From contig VBDX01000146.1 in assembly GCA_005881885.1 (NCBI GenBank), positions 1 to 35,803 on the forward strand: 35,803 nucleotides of DNA, written 5' to 3'. Every line of letters begins with the position of its first letter. Position 1 is the stretch's first letter. Below are positions 16,501 to 23,616 of this stretch, in pieces. The stretch comes from Chloroflexota bacterium (GTDB taxonomy: Bacteria; Chloroflexota; Limnocylindria; P2-11E). The translations under genes were made by a program, and so were the position numbers. The notes beneath the pieces are model-generated. The model was given only the letters and a program-made list of their open reading frames with translations, did not search any database and had not been told where the DNA came from.

Positions 16501-16813
16501 AGAGCTCATCCAGGTGAAGGCGAAGAGCCGCCAGGACACGCTCAACTACCCGGCGAAGCTCAACCTCAAGATCGGGGGCCTGGCGATGGCTGTCGGCAGC
16601 GCCGACTTCGCGCCGACGAAGGCAATGGATGAGGTCTTCGCGGATCTGAGCAAGCGCGCCGACGCGCAGCTCGCCAAGTGGCAGCAGATCGCGAAGGCCG
16701 ACGTGCCGGCCTTCGACAAGCTCGTGCGTGGCTCGGGTGTCCCGGCGGTGAGCGCGGTCCGCGAGAAGCGCGAGGCGCGTCCCCCCGCGCTCAGGAGGGC
16801 CGCCGTCCAGTAG
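13508..16813 (+). CDS. Large BNR/VPS10-like beta-propeller protein
   Basis: 1101 aa with an excellent start (GGGGGAGGA a few bases before ATG 13508). The first 700 residues contain about eleven Asp-box-like repeats (for example RDGGKTW, TDGGDTW, DDGGKTF, NDEGTTW, RDDGKTW, KNFGRTW), which form sortilin/VPS10-type propellers. A late THGRSFWVLDDLSPIRQL marks the end of the propeller. A beta-sandwich follows (about 780-930) with a Lys/Glu/Pro-rich linker (PPEPKDKKDEKPLTPDQKR), and a helical, probably coiled-coil C-terminus (about 950-1070). Homologues in other phyla are usually exported. This one starts with a Ser/Arg-rich, non-hydrophobic N-terminus and no signal peptide. The role (peptide binding, hydrolysis or surface anchoring) is unknown. 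The gene is single and overlaps the convergent lyase gene by 23 bases. Confidence 0.85.
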   Translation: MPAKRRTTTSSRRSRSGAREISNFFDRLEWRCAGPYRGGRVGAVAGDPRERNTFYFGSTGGGVWKTMDGGVYWENTTDRFFKRASVGGIAVAQSDPNVVYVGMGESCIRGNVSHGDGVYRTTDAGKTWTHLGLERTRNIAKVRVHPDDADTVYVAALGHAHGANPERGVYRSRDGGKTWKRVLSRGEKAGASDLAMDPNNPRILYASFWEAIRRPWELVSGGPGSGMFRSTDGGDTWTEISRNKGLPKGLLGKIGVSASAAKSGRVYAIVEAEDGAVFRSDDFGETWDRASEDRNLRQRAWYYHHIYAHPTDPETVWVLNVSAWRSDDGGKTFQELSIPHGDHHDLWIDPKDPRRIINGNDGGAVVTFNGGESWSSVYNQPTAEFYHVITDNQTPYRIYGAQQDNTTMTVPSRSAIAGVTAADSFAIGGGESGYIAVRSDDPNVVFAGNYQGILTRYDRRTGQARNIMVWPESSSGEGAGSVKYRMQWTAPTVHSPHDPNILYHTGNHVFRTNDEGTTWEKISPDLTRNDRSKLGPSGGPITKDNTGAEYYCTIFAFAESPVERGVLWAGSDDGLLHVSRDDGKTWKNVTPAAIRPFSLVSIIEPSPHDAGTAYVAATRYKHDDFRPYLFKTKNFGRTWTKITNGIPADDFTRVIREDPTRKGLLYAGTETGVYVSFDDGAKWRRLGGSLPVVPIHDMVVKDSDLVLATHGRSFWVLDDLSPIRQLAASGELQGKAHLFTPRPTVRFRTDFGFPQPPKIGKNYRMTGATIVTYRQIEKPTGEKAQVNIDAGQNPPDGVLVSYWLREKPEGDVTLTFLDARGKQIRQFKSAPPEPKDKKDEKPLTPDQKRSEEIKKAREPRVPKEAGLNRFAWNMRHPDAARVEDDPTWESAEATLAGPISAPGQYRVRLEVGGERHEATFEIRKDPRASATQADFDAQFALRLRIRDKLTDVHEAINAMRSLRGQIEGWEKRAEGTTGAARLRRAATALKTKIGSVEEELIQVKAKSRQDTLNYPAKLNLKIGGLAMAVGSADFAPTKAMDEVFADLSKRADAQLAKWQQIAKADVPAFDKLVRGSGVPAVSAVREKREARPPALRRAAVQ

Positions 16814-17750
16814 GAGGCGGCCCTTCCGGGGACATCGCGAGCGCGCGAGAGACATGCGCGGGCAGGTCGCGGCCGAGCTGCTCGCCCAGCCATCGGCTCG
16901 TCCCGGCGAGAGTCTCGATGTCGACGCCGGTCGCGATCCCGAGCCCCCGGCACATCCACAGCAGATCGTCCGTCGCGAGATTGCCGCCGGCCATCTTGGC
17001 GAACGGCGATCCGCCGATGCCGCCTGCGCTCGCATCGAAGACCATCACGCCCTCGGTCATCGCCACGAGCGCGTTCGCGAGCGCCTGGCCATACGTGTCG
17101 TGAAGATGCATGCCGATGCGCTCGACCGGCACGCCCGCGCCGCGATAACCACCGAGAAGCGTGCTGATCTCGCCGGCAGTACCGACGCCGATCGTGTCGC
17201 CGAGCGAGAGCTCATCGCAGCCGAGGTCGAGCAGGCGCCGGCCGGCGTCGACCGCGACGGTCGTCGGCGTCGGCCCGTCCCACGGATCGGCTATGACCAT
17301 AGAGAGGTAGCCCCGGACCCGCAGACCTTCGTCTTTTGCGCGGCGCACGACGGCACGATGGGTCAGGGTCACCTCGTCCCGCGACCGGTTCAAGTTCTTG
17401 CGCGAGTAGCTCTCGCTGGCGCTGGCGAAGATGGCGATCTCGCGAACGCCGCAGGCGAGTGCGCGTTCGAGTCCCTTTTCGTTCGGCACGAGGACGGGGT
17501 ACCGCACGCCTTGCCGCGGAAGCAAGCGGCGCATGAGCTCGTCAGCGTCGGCGAGCTGAGGGACGGCCTCCGGGCTCACGAAGCTCGTCGCCTCGATCAC
17601 CGTGTGTCCTGCGTCGGCGAGGCGGTCGAGCAGATGAAGCTTCGCTTCTGTGGCGAGGATGCGGTTCTCGGCTTGCAATCCGTCCCGCGGCGCGACCTCG
17701 ACGATCGTTATCCGCGCGGGAAGTCGAGACCGCAGCACTTCGGCCGTCAC
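16791..17750 (-). CDS. HMG-CoA-lyase-like enzyme (DRE-TIM aldolase) with Ser at the active-site Cys
   Basis: 319 aa from GTG 17750. A DRE-TIM metallolyase: VEVAPRDGLQAE (R22, D23), EATSFVSPEAVPQLADADE and MHLHDTYGQALAN (H217, D218) provide the metal and substrate centre of hydroxymethylglutaryl-CoA lyases. In the catalytic loop the canonical GGCPYA reads GGSPFAKMAGGN, so the conserved Cys is S248. The usual SCxxGCPYEG strand reads SMVIADPWDG. True HMG-CoA lyase needs that Cys for full activity, so the substrate may be a related 3-hydroxy-acyl-CoA. The nearby carboxylase and enoyl-CoA hydratase still suggest the leucine/isovalerate route, in which this enzyme would release acetoacetate and acetyl-CoA. 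Confidence 0.82.
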   Translation of the reverse strand: MTAEVLRSRLPARITIVEVAPRDGLQAENRILATEAKLHLLDRLADAGHTVIEATSFVSPEAVPQLADADELMRRLLPRQGVRYPVLVPNEKGLERALACGVREIAIFASASESYSRKNLNRSRDEVTLTHRAVVRRAKDEGLRVRGYLSMVIADPWDGPTPTTVAVDAGRRLLDLGCDELSLGDTIGVGTAGEISTLLGGYRGAGVPVERIGMHLHDTYGQALANALVAMTEGVMVFDASAGGIGGSPFAKMAGGNLATDDLLWMCRGLGIATGVDIETLAGTSRWLGEQLGRDLPAHVSRALAMSPEGPPPTGRRPS

Positions 17751-17771
17751 GGCGCGCGTATCGTCGCACGG

Positions 17772-18059
17772 ATGCAGCGACCGAAGGGCAACGACGTGCG
17801 GCGGGCGACGTTCGACGGCCCGCCCGAGCTCGCGCCCTATTTCCGCGGTGGCCGTCTCGAAACGATCCCGTCCTCACGCGAGCGGCGGTACGCGGTGCTC
17901 GCGTACGTCGCGGAGCGGTTCACCCGAAACCAGGAGTACGACGAGACCGAGGTGAACCGATTGCTGCAGGCGCTCCACAGCGATCACGCGACGCTCCGGC
18001 GATACCTGGTCGATGCGGGCCTGCTCCGCCGGGCTCACAACGTGTATCGCCGGCCTTGA
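17772..18059 (+). CDS. DUF2087 DNA-binding-like protein
   Basis: 95 aa from ATG 17772. It is built almost entirely of a DUF2087 domain: YFRGGRLETIPSSRERRYAVLAYVAERFTRNQEYDETEVNRLL, then DHATLRRYLVDAGLLRR. The family is a winged-helix-like module often placed beside a regulator or fused to one. Its stop overlaps the start of the nitroreductase gene (TGATG), so the two are translationally coupled. It is transcribed divergently from the lyase gene with only 21 bases between starts. It could control the nitroreductase, but there is no direct evidence. Confidence 0.8.
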   Translation: MQRPKGNDVRRATFDGPPELAPYFRGGRLETIPSSRERRYAVLAYVAERFTRNQEYDETEVNRLLQALHSDHATLRRYLVDAGLLRRAHNVYRRP

Positions 18060-18655
18060 TGGAATTCCAGAACGTCGTCCGCAAGCGGAAGATGGTCCGG
18101 AGCTTCGAGGACCGTCCCGTACCACACGACGTTGTCGAGCGCATGCTCGCGAACGCCCAAAAAGCGCCCTCCGCCGGCTTCAGTCAGGGCTGGGGCTTCC
18201 TCGTGCTCGAAGGAAAAGACGAGACCGCGCGCTACTTCGATGCGCTCTGGCCTCCCGAGCGGCGCGCGGAGTTCGGGTGGCCGGACTTCTTCAACGCGCC
18301 GCTTCTGATCGTGTGCCTCTCAAACAAGATGGATTACCTCCGGCGCTACAGCGAGTCAGACAAGGGCTGGACCGACATGAGCGAGAGCCATTGGCCGGTG
18401 CCGTACTGGGACATCGACACCGGGATGGCCGCGCTGCTCGTTCTCCTCACCGCTGTCGACGCGGGCCTGGGCGCGGTCTTCTTCGGTGTGTTCGATCAGG
18501 CGAAGCTGCGCGCAACGTTCGGCATCCCGGACGAGTACACCGCGGTCGGCGTGATCGCCATCGGGTACGCAAAACCGAAGGACCGCCCGTCTCCATCGCT
18601 GCGACGCGGGCACCGCCCGGCGGCGGATGTCGTTCGCCGCGGCCGGTGGTCTTAG
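18059..18655 (+). CDS. Nitroreductase-family flavoprotein
   Basis: 198 aa from ATG 18059. NAD(P)H-dependent FMN fold of the nitroreductase family: RKRKMVRSFEDRPVP at the N-terminus (FMN phosphate-binding Arg cluster), ANAQKAPSAGFSQGW (substrate/FMN pocket), WDIDTGMAALLVLLTAVDAGLGAVFFGVFD (dimer helix) and GIPDEYTAVGVIAIGYAKPKD near the end. Substrate unknown; members reduce nitro-compounds, quinones or enones, and some dehalogenate. The short Arg-rich tail is weakly conserved in the family. Coupled to the DUF2087 gene; its 3' end overlaps the convergent PfpI gene by four bases. Confidence 0.88.
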   Translation: MEFQNVVRKRKMVRSFEDRPVPHDVVERMLANAQKAPSAGFSQGWGFLVLEGKDETARYFDALWPPERRAEFGWPDFFNAPLLIVCLSNKMDYLRRYSESDKGWTDMSESHWPVPYWDIDTGMAALLVLLTAVDAGLGAVFFGVFDQAKLRATFGIPDEYTAVGVIAIGYAKPKDRPSPSLRRGHRPAADVVRRGRWS

Positions 18656-19218
18656 GGCATCTCGGCGCGTGCCTTTCCTTGTACCGCACGCGCCCTCGCG
18701 AATAGCGTCGTAATCTCGCGATCGAGTGCGGGGATGTCATCGGGCTTCCGGCTCGTGACCCAGTTGCGGTCGACAATGACCTCGCGGTCCTCCCATATGC
18801 CACCGGCGCAGGCGATGTCGTCCTGCAGCGTGTAGTAGCTCGTGAGCCGGCGACCCTTGACGAGCTTGGCCGAGACCAGGAGCCACGGCGCGTGGCAGAT
18901 GGCGGCGATCGGCTTGCCGGACTGGTCGATGTGCTGGACGAACTCGCGGGCCGCCGTCTCCATGCGCAGCTTGTCGGCGTTCAAGGCGCCACCGGGCAGC
19001 AGCACAGCATCGAACTCGTCCGGATGCGCATCCGCGAGCGTCATATCCGCCTGAAAGCGCTCGTCCCTTTGATCGTGTTTCATGCTCTGGATCTCGGGCT
19101 TCGGCGCGATGAGCATGGTGTCAGCGCCGGCCTCCTCGAGCGCGAGCCGCGGGAGCGTCAGCTCCACCTTCTCGACCCCATCGGTTGCGATGATCGCGAC
19201 TCGCTGGCCTTTGAGCAC
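18652..19218 (-). CDS. DJ-1/PfpI-family protein
   Basis: 188 aa from GTG 19218. Class I glutamine-amidotransferase-like fold: VAIIATDGVEKVEL at the N-terminus with the conserved acidic residue near E16, FDAVLLPGGALNADKLR, and the nucleophile elbow AAICHAPWLL with C108-H109. It belongs to the PfpI/YhbO branch, whose members act as stress-response chaperones or glyoxalase/deglycase-like enzymes. A predicted cytoplasmic protein with no clear operon partner; the 52 bases to azlD hold no other gene. Confidence 0.9.
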   Translation of the reverse strand: MLKGQRVAIIATDGVEKVELTLPRLALEEAGADTMLIAPKPEIQSMKHDQRDERFQADMTLADAHPDEFDAVLLPGGALNADKLRMETAAREFVQHIDQSGKPIAAICHAPWLLVSAKLVKGRRLTSYYTLQDDIACAGGIWEDREVIVDRNWVTSRKPDDIPALDREITTLFARARAVQGKARAEMP

Positions 19219-19270
19219 CAGGTCTCATGAGCGCACCTCCCGCGCGGGCCGCCGCAGATGCGGTGCCCGA

Positions 19271-19570
19271 TCAGACGAGCCGCAGGAGCGCCACAGCGGC
19301 GACGCCCGCGATCACGCCTGCGAGCAGGCTTCGTCGCCAGGCGACCGTCGCGACGACGAGGGCTGCGGCGAGCGGCTCCGCCCCCTGGGTGAGCATGCCG
19401 CCCGGTGCGACGACCGCCGGTCCGACGAGCGCCGCGATGATCGCTACCGGCAGCGCTTCGAAATAGCGCGTGGCGGCCGGTGGAAGGCGCCGGCGCACGT
19501 TCAAAGCGAACGGCAGCGACCGCGTAAGGTAGGTCGCCACGGCCGAGCCGACTATCGCGAGCCAGATCAC
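19271..19570 (-). CDS. azlD: AzlD-family branched-chain amino-acid exporter subunit
   Basis: 99 aa. A small hydrophobic protein with MIWLAIVGSAVATYLTRSLPF at the N-terminus and four membrane helices, including FEALPVAIIAALVGPAVVAP. This is the pattern of AzlD, the small partner of AzlC. AzlC/AzlD pairs export branched-chain amino acids or analogues such as azaleucine. Its start overlaps the azlC stop by four bases (ATGA), so they are translated together. The neighbouring carboxylase and hydratase genes point to branched-chain metabolism nearby. Confidence 0.88.
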   Translation of the reverse strand: MIWLAIVGSAVATYLTRSLPFALNVRRRLPPAATRYFEALPVAIIAALVGPAVVAPGGMLTQGAEPLAAALVVATVAWRRSLLAGVIAGVAAVALLRLV

Positions 19571-20211
19571 TTCCGGACGAAGACGGCGAGCGCCGGGGCG
19601 AGCGCGCCCGCCGTGATCACCGCCACGGTCGACGCTCCGGCCAGCGCGAGCACGCCGGCGACGGCGGCGGCGACGACCGCGACCGCTATGTCCACCGGAC
19701 GCCTCACCGCGAGGACGACGATTCCGACGAATGTGGCGGTGATCGCGAAGTCGACACCATAGCGGCGCGGCTCACCGATCGTGCTGCCGAGCGCGATGCC
19801 GGCGAGCGTCGACAGGTTCCACAGAACGAACAGCGCGACCGCGAAGGTCACGTAGTACACGAGGCTCGTCCCGCCGCGGCGGAAGTGGCTGGTCGCCATC
19901 GCGAAGCTCTCGTCCGTGAGGAAGAACGCCGCGGCGAGGCGGCGGGCCGGTGGTGCTCGCATGAAGTACGGGCGGAGCGACGCCGCCATCAGCAGATGCC
20001 GCAGATTGATGAATAGGACCGTGGCGATCACGAGAGGGGTGGCAGCGCCTTCGCTGAACAGCCTGACCATCGCGAACTCGGACGCACCTGCGAAGACGAG
20101 AAGGCTCATCGCCGTGATTTCGATCGGCTCGAGACCCGCCTGCCTCGCGACCACACCAAAGGTGATGCCCACCACGATGGTGGTGCCCATCACCGGCCAG
20201 CCTTCGCCCAT
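19567..20211 (-). CDS. azlC: AzlC-family branched-chain amino-acid exporter subunit
   Basis: 214 aa, the large subunit of the AzlCD exporter. Conserved N-terminal GITFGVVARQAGL and MSLLVFAGASEFAMVRLF, then INLRHLLMAASLRPYF (the RHLLM hallmark) and FFLTDESFAMA. About six membrane segments follow. It starts at ATG 20211, 35 bases from the biotin carboxylase stop, so it may sit in the same transcript as mccA. Shorter at the N-terminus than many AzlC proteins by a few residues. Confidence 0.9.
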   Translation of the reverse strand: MGEGWPVMGTTIVVGITFGVVARQAGLEPIEITAMSLLVFAGASEFAMVRLFSEGAATPLVIATVLFINLRHLLMAASLRPYFMRAPPARRLAAAFFLTDESFAMATSHFRRGGTSLVYYVTFAVALFVLWNLSTLAGIALGSTIGEPRRYGVDFAITATFVGIVVLAVRRPVDIAVAVVAAAVAGVLALAGASTVAVITAGALAPALAVFVRK

Positions 20212-20246
20212 TGCAAGACGCGCCGCGTCCCGATCCCGAGCCTCGA

Positions 20247-22163
20247 TCAGACCGCCTCCGCGTCGAACTCAGCGAGGCGCTGGCCGCGCTCGACCTGCTG
20301 GCCGACGCGCGCGAGGACGCGTTTGACCGTGCCGTCGGCCGGTGCGGTAACGCGAAGCTCCATCTTCATTGCCTCCACCACGAAGAGCAGGTCGCCTCTC
20401 CGCACGCCGCGGTCGGCCTGCGCGGGTGCGGCGATGATCACCCCGGGCATCGGCGCGACAACTTCCGCGCCGGCGGTCTGCTCCACGCTCCGCTCGCGCG
20501 GCGTGGTGTCGAGCTCCCAGGTCCCGCCGCGCCACGTCGTCCACACCGCGGTGCTCGCGCCCGCCGCCGCGGCGGGCTCACCGTCGACGGTCCAGCGATG
20601 GCGCTCATCCGCCGCGGCGACGCGGTGACCGGCGTACTCGTAGGGGCCGCTCCCCGCGAGCCGAACGGCCCGCTCGCGCGCGCCTTCGCGCAGCACCACG
20701 GTCGTCGCCGAGCCTTCGCCGAGGCGCCAGGGTCCGGACGCGCTCCACGGATCGCGAGGGTCCCGGGCAGCCGCGACGACCGAGGCAGCGGCGACGGCGT
20801 ACGCCTCGTCGGGCGCGACCTCCGGCATGGCGACGAGTTGCGAAAGGTCATGCTCGACGAGATCGGTGTGCATGCGGCCTTCGCGCATCGCCGGGTGCGC
20901 GATGAGCGTCCGCAGAAAGGCGAGGTTGGTGCGGACACCGAGCACTTCCGTCTCGGCGAGCGCTTTCGCGAGCGCATCGAGCGCGGCCGCGCGATCGCCG
21001 CCGTGCGCGATGACCTTCGCGAGGAGCGGATCGTAGTGGCGGGTCACCGTGTCGCCCTCCTCATATCCCGCATCTACTCGGACGCCGTCGGGCCACCGCA
21101 CGTGCGCGAGCCATCCTGTCGACGGAAGGAAACCCGATCCGGGATCTTCCGCGTAGATGCGGGCCTCGACGGCATCGCCCGAGCGTGTCCACTCGTCGCG
21201 CGGCCCCTGTTCTCCAAGGGCCACCCGTAGCTGTTGCTCGACGAGGTCCACGCCGCAGACCACCTCTGTGACGGGGTGCTCGACCTGGAGCCGCGCGTTC
21301 ACCTCGAGGAAGTAGAAGTCACCAGCTTGATCGACGATGAACTCGACGGTGCCGGCGTTCCGGTAGCCCGCCTCGCGCGCGATCGCGCGCGCGGCGGCGG
21401 CGACCTTGATTTGCCGTCCACCATCGAGCGACGGGCCGGGTGACTCCTCGACGATCTTCTGATGACGACGCTGGGCCGAGCAGTCGCGCAACAGATAAGT
21501 GGTGACGTTCCCCCGATCGTCCGCCAGGACCTGGACTTCGACGTGCCGCGGTCGCTCGACGAGCCGCTCCAGGAGCAGGCGTTCATCGCCGAACGAGGCG
21601 GTCGCGAGCCGGCGCGCGCGTGCGAGCGACTCGCGCAGCCGGCCCTCGTCGCGGACCGCCTGCATCCCGATCCCACCGCCGCCGGCGACGGGCTTGATCA
21701 TCACCGGATAGCCGGTCGCGCGTGCGCCGGCGATGAACGCCTCGTCGCTCTGGTCGTCGCCGAGGTAGCCCGGGAGTACCGGCACCTTCGCCCGCTCGGC
21801 GATCGCCTTGGCCTCGGCCTTGTCGCCGAGCGCCGCGAGGACGCTCGCCGGCGGGCCAACGAAACGCAGGCCCGCGGCCTCGACCGCGGTAGCGAACTCG
21901 GGACGCTCGGCGAGGAATCCGTATCCGGGATGCACCAGGTGCGCCCCGCCCTCACGCCCCGCCGCGATGATGCGGTCGGTCGCGAGATACGACTCGCGCG
22001 CCGGCGCGGGGCCGATGCGTACGGCCGCGTCGGCTTCGCGAACGAAAGGCAGGGTGGCATCGGCATCCGAGTACACCGCGACCGTGCGCATACCGATGCG
22101 CCTCGCGGTCCGGATGATGCGCCGCGCGATCTCGCCGCGGTTCGCGACGAGGAGCGTGGTCAC
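20247..22163 (-). CDS. mccA: Acyl-CoA (methylcrotonyl-CoA type) carboxylase biotin carboxylase/BCCP subunit
   Basis: 638 aa from GTG 22163. Biotin carboxylase domain (about 1-445): TTLLVANRGEIARRIIRT, ATP-grasp loop KPVAGGGGIGMQ, LLLERLVERPRHVEVQVL, FYFLEVNARLQVEHPVTE with the catalytic E-R-Q-E region. A linker domain follows, then a C-terminal biotin carrier domain (about 565-638) with VEAMKMEL, so biotin is on K600. By its architecture it is the alpha subunit of a methylcrotonyl-CoA or similar acyl-CoA carboxylase. Its carboxyltransferase partner is probably the gene at the right edge of the window. It overlaps the enoyl-CoA hydratase gene by GTGA. Confidence 0.92.
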   Translation of the reverse strand: MTTLLVANRGEIARRIIRTARRIGMRTVAVYSDADATLPFVREADAAVRIGPAPARESYLATDRIIAAGREGGAHLVHPGYGFLAERPEFATAVEAAGLRFVGPPASVLAALGDKAEAKAIAERAKVPVLPGYLGDDQSDEAFIAGARATGYPVMIKPVAGGGGIGMQAVRDEGRLRESLARARRLATASFGDERLLLERLVERPRHVEVQVLADDRGNVTTYLLRDCSAQRRHQKIVEESPGPSLDGGRQIKVAAAARAIAREAGYRNAGTVEFIVDQAGDFYFLEVNARLQVEHPVTEVVCGVDLVEQQLRVALGEQGPRDEWTRSGDAVEARIYAEDPGSGFLPSTGWLAHVRWPDGVRVDAGYEEGDTVTRHYDPLLAKVIAHGGDRAAALDALAKALAETEVLGVRTNLAFLRTLIAHPAMREGRMHTDLVEHDLSQLVAMPEVAPDEAYAVAAASVVAAARDPRDPWSASGPWRLGEGSATTVVLREGARERAVRLAGSGPYEYAGHRVAAADERHRWTVDGEPAAAAGASTAVWTTWRGGTWELDTTPRERSVEQTAGAEVVAPMPGVIIAAPAQADRGVRRGDLLFVVEAMKMELRVTAPADGTVKRVLARVGQQVERGQRLAEFDAEAV

Positions 22164-22927
22164 CAGTTCGGCTCGCGCTTCTCCAGGAACGCGCGCATCC
22201 CCTCTTGACCCTCGCCACCAACGCGCGCGCGCGCGATGCGCTCGACCGTCAGCTCCGTCACCTCATCGAGCCCGCGCCCTTCGACGTCGCGTACGAGGCG
22301 CTTCGCCGCACTCACCGCCTGCCCCCCGCCCGCGAGGATCGCGGCGACGAGCGAGTCCACGCGAGCGTCGAGCGCGGCGGGCTCTTCTACTGCTTCGACC
22401 AGCCCTATCTCGAGGGCACGCAGGGCATCGAAACGAAGGCCGGTGACGAAGAGCGCCGTCGCGTGAGCCGGCCCGATCTTGCGCACGACGTACGGCGAGA
22501 CCACCGCAGGCAGGATGCCGAGGCGGGTCTCGGTGAAGGCGAACGTCGCCGCCGTCGACGCGACCGCGATGTCGGTCACCGCGACCAGCCCCGCCCCGCC
22601 CCCGATCGCGGCACCCTGGACGCGCGCCACGACCGGCATCGGCAGGTCGTGGATCGCGCGGAACATACCGGCCAGGGCTCGCGAGTCGGCGACGTTCTCC
22701 TCGAGGCTGAAGTCGGCCATTCCGCGCATCCAGTCGATGTCGGCGCCGGCGCAGAACGTGTCGCCCTCGCTCTGGAGGACGACGGCGCGCGCCGCGGGAT
22801 CGATCCCCAGGATCGCCGAGGTGAGATCGGCGATGAGCTCCGCGTCGAAGGCGTTCTTCCGCTCCGGGCGATCGAGCGTTATCCGGACCACGCGCCGCGC
22901 GTCGACCTCCGAGCGAACGGCCGTCAC
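22160..22927 (-). CDS. Enoyl-CoA hydratase, methylglutaconyl-CoA-hydratase type
   Basis: 255 aa from GTG 22927-22925, overlapping the methyltransferase stop as GTGA. Crotonase fold: VRITLDRPERKNAFD, the oxyanion-hole strand DTFCAGADIDWMRGM and VQGAAIGGGAGLVAVTDIAVAS. The WMR after the AGAD element is typical of 3-methylglutaconyl-CoA hydratases (LiuC-like), which act after methylcrotonyl-CoA carboxylase. The order hydratase-carboxylase with an HMG-CoA-lyase-like gene 4 kb away supports leucine degradation. Other short-chain enoyl-CoA substrates are possible. Confidence 0.87.
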   Translation of the reverse strand: MTAVRSEVDARRVVRITLDRPERKNAFDAELIADLTSAILGIDPAARAVVLQSEGDTFCAGADIDWMRGMADFSLEENVADSRALAGMFRAIHDLPMPVVARVQGAAIGGGAGLVAVTDIAVASTAATFAFTETRLGILPAVVSPYVVRKIGPAHATALFVTGLRFDALRALEIGLVEAVEEPAALDARVDSLVAAILAGGGQAVSAAKRLVRDVEGRGLDEVTELTVERIARARVGGEGQEGMRAFLEKREPNW

Positions 22928-23568
22928 GCACGCTCCAGGGCGAGCAGCTGCCAGAAGAACCCGCGGCGCGCCAGCGCCGGCTCGAGCCCGGCGGCGCGCG
23001 CGACCGCCGCGATCGCGGACGGCTCGTGGAAGAAGACTCGGAACTCGCGGCGGAAGAGCGACTGGGCCCCGCTGACCAGGCGGAGGCACGAGCGGATCCA
23101 CCAGCGGTCGGCGGGGAAGGTGAGCACCAGCCAACGGCGCGCGAGCGCGGCCGCGGGCCGAACGAGCCCGGGCATGTCCGGGTAGCAGCACACGACGTGG
23201 TGCAGCACTACGGCGTCCGCGGAGTCGATGCCGGCGTGCGCTGCGGCGAAGTCGCCGACGCGGCGGTCGATGCGCTCGACGACCCCTGCTTCCGACGCGA
23301 GCGCGCGCGCGACATCCTCGTACGCACTCGAGATCTCGACGCTCTCGGCCCGCGCCGCGCCGGCGCGTAGCAGCTCTATCTGGAGCGCACCGATGCCGCC
23401 GCCGATCTCGAGGAGCGTGCGGCCCGCCATTCCGCGCGCGACGAGGAAGTCGACGATTCGCCGCCCGTCGCCGTCCAGTCCCTTGCGCCGGTACTTTCGC
23501 GCGTCGGAGCTCGCCCGAGCCTCACCGAAGACCGCGCGCAGGCCGTTCGGGTCACAGCAGTCCGCCAT
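22924..23568 (-). CDS. Class I SAM-dependent methyltransferase
   Basis: 214 aa from ATG 23568 (GTG 23571 adds one residue). Motif I LLEIGGGIGAL (residues 52-62) binds S-adenosylmethionine; ADAVVLHHVVCCYPDM is motif II/post-II. The N-terminal MADCCDPNGL...KYRRKGLDGDGRRIVDFL resembles a small group of BchM-like (Mg-protoporphyrin O-methyltransferase-like) proteins with an early CC. No bacteriochlorophyll genes are nearby, so the substrate is unknown. It overlaps the hydratase gene by GTGA and is probably the first gene of that transcript. Confidence 0.85.
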   Translation of the reverse strand: MADCCDPNGLRAVFGEARASSDARKYRRKGLDGDGRRIVDFLVARGMAGRTLLEIGGGIGALQIELLRAGAARAESVEISSAYEDVARALASEAGVVERIDRRVGDFAAAHAGIDSADAVVLHHVVCCYPDMPGLVRPAAALARRWLVLTFPADRWWIRSCLRLVSGAQSLFRREFRVFFHEPSAIAAVARAAGLEPALARRGFFWQLLALERA

Positions 23569-23616
23569 CACGCGAACTCTAGACGCGCGCGCCAGGCGAA
23601 TCGCTTCGGGACGCCG

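Noticed and set aside
16854..17771. Long plus-strand frame in front of the DUF2087 gene
   Set aside because: Antisense to the lyase gene; only the part from ATG 17772 has family motifs.
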